Shown: positions 1 through 9,900 of the stretch, piece by piece
How positions within the stretch are numbered: position 1 is the first letter of the stretch
Layout of the letters: each line of letters begins with the position of its first letter
Source of the DNA: Pseudomonadota bacterium
GTDB taxonomy: Bacteria; Pseudomonadota; Gammaproteobacteria; Burkholderiales; JAJZQI01
Assembly (NCBI GenBank): GCA_021851875.1
Contig: JAJZQI010000018.1
Location: 1-40,300 of the forward strand
Length of the DNA: 40,300 nucleotides
Direction: 5' to 3'
Notes under the pieces: generated by a model
The model's input: only the letters and a program-made list of their open reading frames with translations
What the model was told of the DNA's origin: nothing
Database searches by the model: none
Translations under genes and position numbers: made by a program

Positions 1-1745
1 GCACAGGCCTCTGTCGGCTTCAGCCGATAGTATTTCTCCTCCACCGCTTTCGACTGCTCGGCGTAAGGCTGCGTCATCACCTCTTGCAGTTCTCGAAGGG
101 GTACATAGTTCCCCCGCTTTGCCTGTTCATAGACAGGCACCAGCAACCACTCCCGCAAGGTGTATTTGGGATTCACGCGCTGCATCTGCGCCGCGATCTC
201 ATCCAGAGGGCGGGCGGCATGTGTTTCGGTGATCTGTGCTTCTGTGATTTGGGCCCGCCATCTTGCCAACCACGCCGACCAATGCTGTTCTAACTCTTCA
301 GGGTGGGTGGCATAGGTGGGCGACCTGGAGACCGTGGCGTGGCTCGCATCCGTGTAGAAGCTCCTTTTGAGAGGCTCTATGTTATCCGGCAGGGTCGAGA
401 GCTCGCGGAAGAAGAGGGTGTAATCCACCGGCGTGTGAAGCATGAGCGTCACCAGGTCATTAAACAGCGCCTCGTCAAATCGATTCAGGCCCAGTTTGCT
501 GGCCCACATCACTTCCAGCTCTGCCTGCATCACGTGCATGAACCCATCGCGTATCTCCTGCAACTGTTGCAGCGCCGCCGTATTCGAGATCAGCAGGGGT
601 TGCAGGGCGGTACAGAACATGCCGAAGTTGCGCTCTGCGGCCTGCGGTTGGTTCCAGAACGAGAAGTGTTCCCCGCCCCCGGTCCAGGGCTGGTAATAGG
701 GATTAAAGGCATCCATGAATCCGTAGGGGCCATAGTCGAGGGTAAAGCCGCCGACGGCCGTATTGTCACTATTAAAATTGCCCTGGCAATACCCGACACG
801 CATCCAGTTCGCCACCAATGAAGTTAAGCGACTGCGAAACGCCCGCGCCAGCAACACCACCTTGTCGGCGGTGCTCAGTGTCTGATCGATCACATCGGCG
901 TACTCGCGGTCGATCAAGTGCAACACGATCGCCTCGAGCTCCGCCATCGCCTCGGGGTGTTCCTGTTTACGGGCACGACGACCAAAAAGCTCGATCTGCC
1001 CGACCCGCAGGAATGACGAGGCCACCCGCGTCGAGATAGCCACGGACTCCGACACCATCATATCTGGGTCGTACGAGCGCGAGCCCTCCATATACCAGGG
1101 CCGCCGCACTTTTTCAGTTCTAGATACATACAAACTCAGAGACCGTGAGGTCGGCACACCCAGCGCGTGCATATGCTCCTGTGCCAGAAACTCACGCACA
1201 CTCGAACGCAGTACAGCACGCCCGTCCGCGCCACGACAATAAGGCGTGCGCCCGCCTCCCTTCAGCTGCATCTCCCAACGACGGCCCCCGTTCTGATCAG
1301 GGATCACGACCTCCAGCACCGAGATAGCACGACCATCGCCATAGCCGTTGCCGGTTTTAAACGGGCACTGTTGAGTGTATTCAGTGCCGAAGATGGACAA
1401 CGCATAGCCAGTGGCCCACCCCACCCTGCGCATCGGCTCGGGCACTTGCGAGAGGTCTCCACTGAACACCCGCACAAAATCTTCGGACACCGCCAGGCTG
1501 TCGGCCATGCCCAGCTCCCGGAAAAAAATCCGGCTGTGCGCCACATACTCGGGCGCGTCTATAGGCGTAGGCTGCACGGGAACATAGTGCCCCGAAAAAA
1601 CCTGACGTGGCGCGTGGTCGACGCCGCTGGCTTTGGCATCCGGGTCAGGTTTAAGCGTGTCCATCAGCGAAAAGTCTGCCAGCCTGGCGAGGTCGTCGAG
1701 GGTGAGGATGCTGTCTGCAGGTTTCTGGGGCGGTTGAGTATTCAT
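1..1745 (-). CDS. selO: Protein adenylyltransferase SelO (YdiU/UPF0061), 3' end cut by window edge
   Basis: An open frame starts at ATG 1743-1745 and runs off the left edge (about 581 codons visible), so only roughly the last ten residues should be missing by comparison with E. coli YdiU. SelO is a pseudokinase-fold enzyme that transfers AMP to Ser/Thr/Tyr of target proteins and is linked to redox stress. Visible family motifs are [39 protein letters not shown], the metal-binding Asn in NSDN and the acidic motif [10 protein letters not shown]. The N-terminal block reads [10 protein letters not shown] where E. coli has GQLGDGRGILLGE, with a longer N-terminus, so it belongs to a divergent longer branch. 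It is the last gene on this strand after the HEPN/ATPase cassette, separated by a 408-bp spacer. Confidence 0.9.
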   Translation of the reverse strand, partial: MNTQPPQKPADSILTLDDLARLADFSLMDTLKPDPDAKASGVDHAPRQVFSGHYVPVQPTPIDAPEYVAHSRIFFRELGMADSLAVSEDFVRVFSGDLSQVPEPMRRVGWATGYALSIFGTEYTQQCPFKTGNGYGDGRAISVLEVVIPDQNGGRRWEMQLKGGGRTPYCRGADGRAVLRSSVREFLAQEHMHALGVPTSRSLSLYVSRTEKVRRPWYMEGSRSYDPDMMVSESVAISTRVASSFLRVGQIELFGRRARKQEHPEAMAELEAIVLHLIDREYADVIDQTLSTADKVVLLARAFRSRLTSLVANWMRVGYCQGNFNSDNTAVGGFTLDYGPYGFMDAFNPYYQPWTGGGEHFSFWNQPQAAERNFGMFCTALQPLLISNTAALQQLQEIRDGFMHVMQAELEVMWASKLGLNRFDEALFNDLVTLMLHTPVDYTLFFRELSTLPDNIEPLKRSFYTDASHATVSRSPTYATHPEELEQHWSAWLARWRAQITEAQITETHAARPLDEIAAQMQRVNPKYTLREWLLVPVYEQAKRGNYVPLRELQEVMTQPYAEQSKAVEEKYYRLKPTEAC

Positions 1746-2153
1746 CGGCTAACGGCGTCAGGAATAATAAGATTTTCGACCAATATACTATAGAATGAGT
1801 TGCGCTATGACGAACCGATAGGCAAGAGTGTTCAGGGGGGTCAATGTGGGGGCGTCTATCTACCCACTCGTTTTAGCACCTGGTCAATCAAATTAAAAAA
1901 CTGTACGCAGGGAAACTGTCTTTCCAATGGGGAGGGGGTTACTAAGGAGACTCCTAATGAGGGGGTACTGCAGGGGCCTTTAGATGGGGGCAAAATGACG
2001 TTGAGACCACCCTTCAAGAGGGACTCCATAGAGGCCCCCCTCTAGATAAGGGAATGCTGGAAGCATCTCAGTAGATGGGTTTTAACCCCCTTGGAGTTCT
2101 GTCAATAACTGTACGAGCCTTGCTACTTGATGCTAACCGATCATTTAGAGAGG
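1746..2153. other. Gene-free G-rich spacer with small palindromes
   Basis: No convincing gene is seen in this 408-bp spacer. The + strand carries many G4-G6 runs (1835-1840, 1848-1852, 1929-1932, 1934-1938, 1961-1965, 1973-1976, 1986-1990). Several short perfect inverted repeats follow: TAGAGG/CCTCTA at 2029-2044, ATGCT/AGCAT at 2054-2066 and GGGTT/AACCC at 2077-2088. The 81-codon open frame at 1800-2045 has no recognisable domain. The spacer may include the 3' end of the ATPase transcript and the selO promoter, but no clear -35/-10 pair was identified. Confidence 0.5.
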
Positions 2154-4838
2154 TTAAAAGGGCATGCCACCCAAGTTACGTTTCAACAAAGCTTGTATTC
2201 GAGGTCTACCTCCAATTGCAGACCTAAAGCCTAGCCCGGTTCGGTAAATTTCTGGAAGATAAAATCTTTCAGCGTCATTCCCTTGATCCGTATCCTCATA
2301 AATAACACCCAACTCTCGTAGAGAGCTCAATAAGTCGATTGGAATTGGGATGGACTCGACACTGAATGGACTCTTTTTGACATCGCTATTCAGTGTACCC
2401 AGGAGGGTTTGCAGCTTCCTTAGTGCTGCTACTTCAGATGTTGCTTCTTCAACCTTTTCAATGCTGCAGTCTGCTAATGACTTCCGTATTGCTTCAGGGG
2501 CGAGTACTCGGTCTTTCCAAGTGTCGCCACGTGTTGAGCTCATATTTTGTGAGGCAAATTTCAGAAAGCGAACAATGTCACGAGCTTGGAGTCGACCATT
2601 TAAGTCACACAATGCCGCAAACACCCAGCGAGCCGTTAATGCTTCTTTGGAGGAATTGTTCCCCATCTTTTTACCCCAAAGCAGTTCAAGTTTCGACAGC
2701 AGTTGGGCACTACTTAATTTGTCGGCATCTTCAGGAGTGGCTCCAATAATGTTGGCTTTACCACATATCCAGTATGCAAGTCTTAGAAATGTCTCGCTTG
2801 ACCATACAAGCTGAAATGCTTGAAATCTCGAGATAAATTGTCCGACATTCTGGCGAATGGTAGCATTGATGTAATCCGCACGAACAAATGCTACAAGTCC
2901 AATTCTGCGGTTGCTGATATCGTTAAGTTGATTGGGTAACTGCAACAAAGCTCTCACGGCGTTTTTCTGGTTCTCATCACTATCCAAAGAATCAAATGTG
3001 TCTTCAATGCCATCAATCACAAAAACAATAGACTTGTTGTTTGTTGCAAGCCAGTTATTAAATTCTCCCAGCGTGCTGCATTCATTATTAAAGTTTAAGA
3101 ATAACGCTTGCACCCAGAGTCTCTCCCAATCAGTAGTGCTATCGCGCAAGGCCGTATTAATTAATTCCCTTAAGTTGCCTGAGGAAGTATCGGGGTTACT
3201 CCCAATGCTCAATTTGGCCGACTCTTCTGTGCGCTGTACAATCCCGAGGGACTCACCATCCAAGTTGGATGGGCGAAGCAACGGAAAAATTGTACCGTTA
3301 TCAACCTGTGGATCTTCAATGCCTAATTGAGCAAGAAAGCTGTGCCAATCTGCTTTTCTGCACAACTGCAAATAAGTAAACGTTTTACCAGCACCTTTAG
3401 CGCCAATTGAAATTGCGTTTGGGAGGCTGCTTGAGAAGTACTTTGCCAAGTTGCGCAATGGATCCGTGACAAGCATCTCATCAGAGGAATTATTCTCTGC
3501 AAATTGGAATCGCTCACAGATTTGCTGAAGCTTTACTGCATCATCTTGTTCTTGCGAAAGAACTGTGTCTACGATAGGACGCTCCTGATCCTTAACAGCT
3601 CTTGCCCACTCAGCTGCATATGGGTATAAAGAGCTACCACGCAATAATTCGAGGGCTTGTCGCACTGACCTTACACTCATAAAGCTCGGATCAAATTCTG
3701 CTTCTATGAACTCGATGCCAGGTGTTAATACATCCCCACCATCTTCATCACAATCAGGGGATGGGAAAGCGGCATTTAGGTCCTGAAGCGCTTTAGCATA
3801 GTCCGGTGATTGACGCAGTAGCGGAGTCAAAAAATTCAGGATAATAGATGGCTTGGACTGATTGTATTGAGTGGAATTAATGTTGCGTTGAAACTTGTTA
3901 ATGGTTTTTAGAATTTCGGACATGCCAATTACTGATTGGGGGGCTACAGTCGTGACAAAAAAATGTTCAATTCTGGGATCGAAAAGTAAAGGACTCGATA
4001 GCTCACTTAACCCTGCTCTCAAATCAATGAGAATTTTCTCAACCTTCAACCTCTTCCCAAGCTCATAAAGATAATCTGTCAACAGCCATGGGTTATCCAA
4101 ACTTCGTGCTATATGCTCCGGTTGAACGGGCATGTCCATGATTTCTGCCAAATCAAGAGCAGCCGGCAAAACAAAGACTTCACGATTTACACCCTCAATA
4201 TTTAAAGATGATTTTCTAAGTTCTGCGGCGAAGTAATCCAAAGAGGTATCGGTATCTTTGGGAGGGTAATGCATTGCTTCTAGAAAATGTACAAACGATA
4301 CGGTTGGCTTGTTCTGCGGATCAAGCCAAAAGGATATTCCGGGTGCCTCAAGGTCAGCATCAACCAGCAAAATGCGTGTTTGCTCTGAGTTTTCAACACT
4401 TAGAAGAGCTGATGCGTAAGTCATTAGAGAGGTGGTGCGTCCAACTCCGCCCTTAAAGGAATGAAACGCTGAAATCGTCGGAATGGCTTCAAAATTTCGC
4501 GGATAGTCTGTTATTTGTCCATTTGCATAAGTCTGCTCTTGCCATAATGGATATCGATGACGCTTTGCTTGGATTGTCACAGTTGACTCAATAAATTGAA
4601 TCGGATAGCCACAATCCCCTATTGTCAGCATTACTTCGCCATATAATTCATGGGCTTGATATACGTGACCAAATATCTCCCGTAACCATTCAACTATTGC
4701 TGGGAGGTTGGTGCTGTATTCGATTTCGGTACCATCAGAATAGCTACGAATAGAAAGGATGCCATCTCTGAATGTATTGAAATTATCGGTTTCTCTTTTG
4801 AAAGTGCGCTCTACATCAAGCCAAGTCAGTAATGCCAT
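2154..4838 (-). CDS. Tandem P-loop protein: KGGVGR-variant ParA/MinD-like ATPase fused to a second P-loop ATPase
   Basis: The product is 894 aa from the ATG at 4838. That start forms a TAATG overlap with the upstream gene; a longer frame to 4931 would overlap that gene for 90 bp without reason. Residues 1-115 form an N-terminal domain I do not recognise. Residues 125-300 are a ParA/MinD-like domain with deviant Walker A KGGVGRTTS (129-137), LLVDADLEAPG (157-167) and ILIDLRAGLSE (269-279). A second NTPase domain has P-loop GAKGAGKT (479-486) and Walker B IVFVIDGIED (604-613), as in STAND/AAA-like ATPases. The C-terminal 200 residues look helical. KGGVGR-variant ATPases are common in bacterial conflict and defence operons. 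Base composition is clearly more AT-rich than in flanking genes, which suggests horizontal acquisition. The biochemical activity beyond NTP binding is unknown. Confidence 0.8.
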   Translation of the reverse strand: MALLTWLDVERTFKRETDNFNTFRDGILSIRSYSDGTEIEYSTNLPAIVEWLREIFGHVYQAHELYGEVMLTIGDCGYPIQFIESTVTIQAKRHRYPLWQEQTYANGQITDYPRNFEAIPTISAFHSFKGGVGRTTSLMTYASALLSVENSEQTRILLVDADLEAPGISFWLDPQNKPTVSFVHFLEAMHYPPKDTDTSLDYFAAELRKSSLNIEGVNREVFVLPAALDLAEIMDMPVQPEHIARSLDNPWLLTDYLYELGKRLKVEKILIDLRAGLSELSSPLLFDPRIEHFFVTTVAPQSVIGMSEILKTINKFQRNINSTQYNQSKPSIILNFLTPLLRQSPDYAKALQDLNAAFPSPDCDEDGGDVLTPGIEFIEAEFDPSFMSVRSVRQALELLRGSSLYPYAAEWARAVKDQERPIVDTVLSQEQDDAVKLQQICERFQFAENNSSDEMLVTDPLRNLAKYFSSSLPNAISIGAKGAGKTFTYLQLCRKADWHSFLAQLGIEDPQVDNGTIFPLLRPSNLDGESLGIVQRTEESAKLSIGSNPDTSSGNLRELINTALRDSTTDWERLWVQALFLNFNNECSTLGEFNNWLATNNKSIVFVIDGIEDTFDSLDSDENQKNAVRALLQLPNQLNDISNRRIGLVAFVRADYINATIRQNVGQFISRFQAFQLVWSSETFLRLAYWICGKANIIGATPEDADKLSSAQLLSKLELLWGKKMGNNSSKEALTARWVFAALCDLNGRLQARDIVRFLKFASQNMSSTRGDTWKDRVLAPEAIRKSLADCSIEKVEEATSEVAALRKLQTLLGTLNSDVKKSPFSVESIPIPIDLLSSLRELGVIYEDTDQGNDAERFYLPEIYRTGLGFRSAIGGRPRIQALLKRNLGGMPF

Positions 4839-5275
4839 TAGATTTCCCGTTCTATCCAATTGTTGATGGCGACCAGTTTGAGTGCGATATCTGCATCGGT
4901 AGGTGCGGTGAGCGTTCCACCGTAGCGCCAAATTTGATTTAGTGTGTCGACCCTGTTGTTGGCCCTAAGTATTGCCTTGGGATTGGGAGGAGGGGTGCTT
5001 AGTGAGTTTAAGTCTAACGTCAATGGCAGTTTTAATTCCGCGCCAGCACGCAATAGGTCGAGAGCCTTATTTATGTCGTGCCCAATTTGATCTGCAGTTT
5101 CGGCGTCCAGAATGGTTTTATTACTTCGTTTTAAGTGTGCCGCCTTTAACCCACACTCCACAGAGTAAAATAATAGCAATCTATGGGCATTGGATTTGGG
5201 GGGGGACCCAGCTGCAACTCTGGCTTCTTTCCAAGCCTTAGTAAGTTCTCTTATGCTAAAAAGTATCTTGCCCAT
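4838..5275 (-). CDS. HEPN-like small protein, partner of the tandem ATPase
   Basis: The product is 145 aa from ATG 5273-5275. The frame stays open up to 5497 but there it runs into the tRNA-Thr gene, and this ATG gives a compact HEPN-sized protein; no strong Shine-Dalgarno decides it. The pattern LLLFYSVECGLKA (33-45) followed by GHDINKALDLL (65-75) and NQIWRYGG (113-120) matches the helical HEPN-like fold family (VECxLKA then HDL, then RY). The catalytic Rx4-6H ribonuclease motif is not evident, so it may be a structural or sensor HEPN rather than a nuclease. Its TAA overlaps the next ATG by one base, so translation is probably coupled. This coupling and the shared AT-rich composition argue for a two-gene system. 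Family assignment rests on motif recognition only. Confidence 0.65.
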   Translation of the reverse strand: MGKILFSIRELTKAWKEARVAAGSPPKSNAHRLLLFYSVECGLKAAHLKRSNKTILDAETADQIGHDINKALDLLRAGAELKLPLTLDLNSLSTPPPNPKAILRANNRVDTLNQIWRYGGTLTAPTDADIALKLVAINNWIEREI

Positions 5276-5485
5276 TATGAGAGGATCTTTTGCGAGCGAC
5301 AGTGTAATTCGTTTTTGTTTGTGGTGGAGAATTGCTTGCCAGCATTCATTGCTAACGCCAATCGTCTCAGGCTTAGAGGTGGCAGTCAATATGCCAGGAA
5401 TGTGGACTACTAAAGTCGACTGTGATACGACGTCTACACAAGTTGCATGAACAAAAAAACAATTCACGCAACCTATTGAATTAAT

Positions 5486-5561
5486 TGGTGCCGGCAAAAG
5501 GAATTGAACCCTCGACCTTCTGATTACAAATCAGCTGCTCTACCAACTGAGCTATGCCGGC
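5486..5561 (-). tRNA. tRNA-Thr (anticodon UGU)
   Basis: On the minus strand a 76-nt cloverleaf starts GCCGGCATAGCTCAGTTGG and ends with encoded CCA at 5486-5488. The acceptor stem is GCCGGCA paired with TGCCGGC. The anticodon loop CTGATTTGTAATCAG gives anticodon TGT, and the T-arm contains GGTTCAATTCC. It lies 25 bp downstream of trhP and about 210 bp upstream of the HEPN-like gene, all in the same direction. tRNA 3' ends are frequent integration sites, but no second copy of the 3' end was seen in the window. Confidence 0.95.
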
Positions 5562-5586
5562 ACACTAAGAGGTGAATTATACCAAA

Positions 5587-6957
5587 TTACGCCAGAAAGC
5601 GCGCGACCATGCCCTGGCTGCAATCTTGCGGCACTTTGATGCGTACACGGTGGCCGTTGCCCGGGGCGACATCGATAGAGGTACCCTTGTTGCTGGTCAT
5701 GGCGTCGATAGTGACGTTGAAATTGCCAGCGGGATGCACGATCTCGATGGTATCGCCCACGGCAAAGCGGTTTTTCACGTCGATTTCGGCCATGCCGGTG
5801 GCGGCATCGTAGCCGGTGATGTCGCCCACGTACTGGCTGCGTTGCGACTCGGAATGGCCGCGTAGGTAGTTCTGGTAATCGTGGGTGTGGTGGCGCTGGT
5901 AGAAGCCATCGGTGTAGCCACGGTTGGCCAGGTTTTCCAGTGTGCCGAGCAGGCTGTAGTCGAACGGGCGGCCGGCCACGGCATCGTCGATGGCTTTGCG
6001 GTAGGCCTGGGCGGTGCGGGCGATGTAGTAGGCGGACTTGGTGCGGCCTTCCACTTTCAGGCTGGTGATGCCCATTTTGGCGAGGGCCTCGACGTGCTCG
6101 ATGGCGCGCAGGTCCTTGCTGTTCATAATGTACGTGCCGTGCTCGTCTTCCATGATGGGCAAGAGCTCGCCGGGGCGTTCGGATTCTTCGATGAGGTAGA
6201 CGTTGTCGGCCAGCGGGTGGCGTTCTTGCTGGCCGCAGTCGGCAAACAGGGATTCGGCTTCTTCCTTGGCCTTGTTGAAGTTGAATTCGATTTTTTGCAG
6301 TGCCACTTGCTGAATATCACCGGCGCCGTTTTCTTCGGCATTGTGCATTTTGTAATCCCAGCGGCAGGAGTTGGTGCAGGTGCCCTGGTTGGGATCGCGG
6401 TGGTTGAAGTAGCCGGACAGCAGGCAGCGGCCGGAATAGGCGATGCACAGGGCGCCGTGGACGAACACTTCCAGCTCCATGTCCGGGCATTCCTGGCGGA
6501 TTTCGGCGATTTCATCCAGCGACAGTTCGCGCGACAGGATGATGCGGGTGAGGCCCAACTTTTGCCAGAATTTCACGGCGGCGTAGTTGGTGGTGCTGGC
6601 CTGTACGGACAGGTGCACCGGCACGTCCGGCCAGGTTTCGCGCACCATCATGATCAAGCCCGGATCGGCCATAATGAGGGCGTCCGGCTTCATTTCGATC
6701 ACCGGAGCCATGTCGGCCAGGTAGGTTTTGATTTTGGAGTTGTGCGGCAACAGGTTGCTGGTCACGTAAAACTTTTTGCCCAGTTCGTGCGCTTCGCGGA
6801 TGCCCTGCTCCAGCTGCTCCAATTGAAACTCGTTGTTGCGCGCGCGCAGACTGTAGCGCGGCTGGCCGGCGTAAACGGCGTCGGCGCCGAAGCGGTAGGC
6901 GGTACGCATTTTTTCCAGACTGCCGGCAGGCAGTAACAGTTCGGGAGCGCTCAACAT
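5587..6957 (-). CDS. trhP: U32-family tRNA uridine(34) hydroxylase TrhP (YegQ)
   Basis: The product is about 456 aa from ATG 6955-6957; an in-frame TTG five codons upstream (6972) is possible. TrhP hydroxylates U34 of tRNAs toward 5-hydroxyuridine derivatives in a prephenate-dependent reaction. The start PELLLPAGSLEKMRTAYRFG and the signature ELEVFVHGALCIAYSGRC are typical of peptidase U32-like proteins, followed by the Cys cluster GTCTNSCRW. VEGRTKSAYYIARTAQAYR is also typical, and the length matches E. coli YegQ (about 453 aa). It is divergent from dnaE with only a 42-bp gap, so the two promoters must lie close together or overlap the coding starts. The gene for a tRNA, its substrate class, follows directly downstream. 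Confidence 0.88.
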   Translation of the reverse strand: MLSAPELLLPAGSLEKMRTAYRFGADAVYAGQPRYSLRARNNEFQLEQLEQGIREAHELGKKFYVTSNLLPHNSKIKTYLADMAPVIEMKPDALIMADPGLIMMVRETWPDVPVHLSVQASTTNYAAVKFWQKLGLTRIILSRELSLDEIAEIRQECPDMELEVFVHGALCIAYSGRCLLSGYFNHRDPNQGTCTNSCRWDYKMHNAEENGAGDIQQVALQKIEFNFNKAKEEAESLFADCGQQERHPLADNVYLIEESERPGELLPIMEDEHGTYIMNSKDLRAIEHVEALAKMGITSLKVEGRTKSAYYIARTAQAYRKAIDDAVAGRPFDYSLLGTLENLANRGYTDGFYQRHHTHDYQNYLRGHSESQRSQYVGDITGYDAATGMAEIDVKNRFAVGDTIEIVHPAGNFNVTIDAMTSNKGTSIDVAPGNGHRVRIKVPQDCSQGMVARFLA

Positions 6958-6999
6958 GGTGGTAAAATCCAATCAAAATCAGAACGAAATTATAGCACT

Positions 7000-9900
7000 G
7001 TGACCACCCAGACTCCCGCCCCCTCTTTTGTCCATTTACGCCTGCACAGCGAGTTTTCCGTTGTGGATGGCATTTTGCATATCGACGACGCGGTGGATAT
7101 GGCCAAAGCGGACGGCATGCCGGCGCTGGCGTTGACCGATCTGGATAACCTGTTCGGCATGGTCAAGTTCTACAAAGCCTGCCGTGGCAGCGGCATCAAA
7201 CCCATTATTGGCTGCGATGTGTGGCTTTCCAACCCTGAGCAGCGCGAGCAACCGCACCGCGTGCTGCTTTTGTGCCTGCATCGCGAAGGCTACCGCCAGC
7301 TGTGCGAACTGGTGTCGCGCGCTTACCGGCAGAATATGTACCGCGGGCGTGGCGAGATTCACCCCGACTGGTTCGACGAAATGCCGTGCGACGGGCTGAT
7401 GGTGCTGTCCGGCGGGCAATATGGCGATGTGGGGCAACTCCTTCTCTCCGGCAAGCAGCAGGAAGCGGCTGTGGCCGCGCAAAAATGGTCCCAGCGCTTT
7501 CCGCAACGCTATTACCTGGAACTGCACCGCACGCAGGACCCGCAGTCCGATCGCCAGACCCGCGCCGCCTGTGCGCTGGCCGTGCAGCTGAAATTGCCGG
7601 TGGTGGCCACCCACCCGATCCAGTTTGCCAAGGAAGAGGACTTCAAGGCGCACGAAGCGCGGGTGTGCATTGCCGAGGGCAATATTTTGGGCGACCAGCG
7701 CCGCCCGCGTAAATTTACCGAAGACCAGTATTTCCTCAGCAGCGCGCAAATGGCGGAACGCTTTGCCGACCTGCCCGCCGCGCTGGCCAACAGCGTGGAG
7801 ATCGCCAAGCGCTGCAACCTCACAGTGGAACTGGGCAAACCCCGCCTGCCGCTCTTCCCCACGCCGGACAACATGCCGCTGGACGACTATATGCGCCAGC
7901 AATCGTTCGATGGGCTGAAAAAGCGCATGGCTTTCCTCTACCCCGACGAAGCGGAACGGCAACAGCGCTGGCCGGAATACGAAAAGCGGCTGGAATTCGA
8001 GATCAACACCATCATCCAGATGGGTTTCTCCGGCTACTTCCTGATTGTGGCGGACTTTATCATGTGGGCCAAGAACAACGGCGTGCCGGTGGGCCCCGGC
8101 CGGGGCTCCGGCGCCGGCTCGCTGGTGGCGTATTGCCTGGGCATTACCGACCTGGACCCGCTGCGCTACGCCCTGCTGTTCGAGCGTTTCCTCAACCCGG
8201 AACGGGTATCCATGCCCGACTTTGACGTGGACTTCTGTCAGGACGGCCGCGAACGGGTGATCAACTACGTAAAAGACGCCTACGGCCACGATGCGGTATC
8301 GCAAATAGCCACCTTCGGCACCATGGCGGCCAAGGCGGTGATCCGCGACGTGGGCCGCGTGCTGGATTTGCCGTACAACTTCGTCGACCAGCTGTCCAAG
8401 CTGATTCCAAACGAGCTGGGTATTTCGCTCGCCAAGGCGCGCGAAATGGAACCGCTCATCAACGAGCGCGCGGCGGCGGAAGAAGAAGTGTCCGAGTTAC
8501 TGCAGCTGGCCGAATCGCTCGAAGGCATGACCCGCAACATCGGCATGCACGCGGGTGGCGTACTGATTGCGCCGGGCAAACTGACCGATTTTACTCCGCT
8601 GTATTGCGCCGATGGGTCCACGTCCGTGGTGAGCCAGTTCGACAAGGACGACGTGGAGCAGGCCGGTCTGGTGAAGTTCGACTTCTTGGGCCTGCGCACG
8701 CTCACCATCATCGACTGGGCGGTACGCTTTATCAAGCGCCTGCATCCCGATATCGACCTCAACATCGACGCGATTCCGCTGGACGACAAAGACACTTACG
8801 AAAAGATCTTCCGCACCGCCAATACCACCGCCGTGTTCCAGTTTGAATCGCGCGGCATGAAAGACACGCTGGTCAAGGCCCGGCCCGACCGGCTGGACGA
8901 CCTGATCGCCCTGAATGCGTTGTACCGCCCGGGCCCGATGGACTTTATCCCGGACTACATCAACCGCAAGCATGGGCGCGAAAAGGTGATCATGCCGCAC
9001 CCGCTGCTGGAGCCGGTGCTTTCCACCACCTACGGCATTATGGTGTACCAGGAGCAGGTGATGCAGGCGGCGCAGTTCGTGGCCAACTACACACTGGGCG
9101 GGGCGGACTTGCTGCGTCGCGCCATGGGTAAGAAAAAGCCCGAGGAAATGGCTCAGCAGCGTGCCATCTTTGTGACCGGCGCGGCGGAAAACAATATCGA
9201 CGAAGCCAAGGCCAACGAAATCTTCGACACCATGGAGAAGTTCGCCGGCTACGGCTTCAACAAGTCGCACGCGGCTGCCTATTCGGTGGTGGCCTATCAA
9301 ACTGCTTATCTCAAGTGCCACTTTCCGTCTTCTTTCATGGCGGCCACCATGTCGTCTGAAATGGACAGCACCGACAAGGTGCAGTTCTTCTACCAGGACT
9401 GCCTGGCCAATAATCTGGTCATGCTGCCGCCGGACATCAACCAGTCCAATTACCGCTTCGAACCCGTTTCCGACACGGAAATCCGTTACGGCCTGGGCGC
9501 CATCAAGGGCACCGGCGAAAACGCCATCAACGCCATCCTTGAAGCGCGCAAGGATGGCCCGTTCAAGGACCTGTTCGACTTCTGCTGCCGGGTCGACAAA
9601 CGCATCGTCAACCGCCGCACGCTGGAATCGCTGATCCGTGCCGGCGCCTTCGACACCATTACCGATAACCGTGCCAGCCTGATGGCTTCCATTGCCCTCG
9701 CCATGGAAACGGCCGAACAGGCCCAGGCCGCCGCCTCGCAGGTGAGCCTGTTCGGCGAAGCCACCGGCACTGCACATCAACACGAACTGGTCGACGTGCC
9801 CGAATGGCAGTTGATCGAAAAGCTGGCGCAGGAAAAGCTGGCGCTGGGCTACTATTTCAGCGGCCACCCGTTTGAGGCCTATAAGGACGAGGTGGCCGCC

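Noticed and set aside
303-1793. Several + strand open frames of 60-208 codons over the left end
   Set aside because: They lie antisense to the intact selO frame, which shows clear family motifs; these translations show none.
1929-1990. Stable G-quadruplex
   Set aside because: Five G runs are present but one loop is over 20 bases, so I report the G runs without claiming the structure.
4839-4931. 31-residue N-terminal extension of the tandem ATPase
   Set aside because: It overlaps the end of the HEPN-like gene; the TAATG start gives a coupled junction.
1746-5561. Attachment-site repeats of a tRNA-integrated element
   Set aside because: No copy of the tRNA-Thr 3' end was found on the far side of the cassette, and no integrase gene is present.
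5881-6936. 351-codon + strand frame
   Set aside because: Antisense to trhP; Gly/Val/Phe-rich low-information translation typical of high-GC shadow frames.
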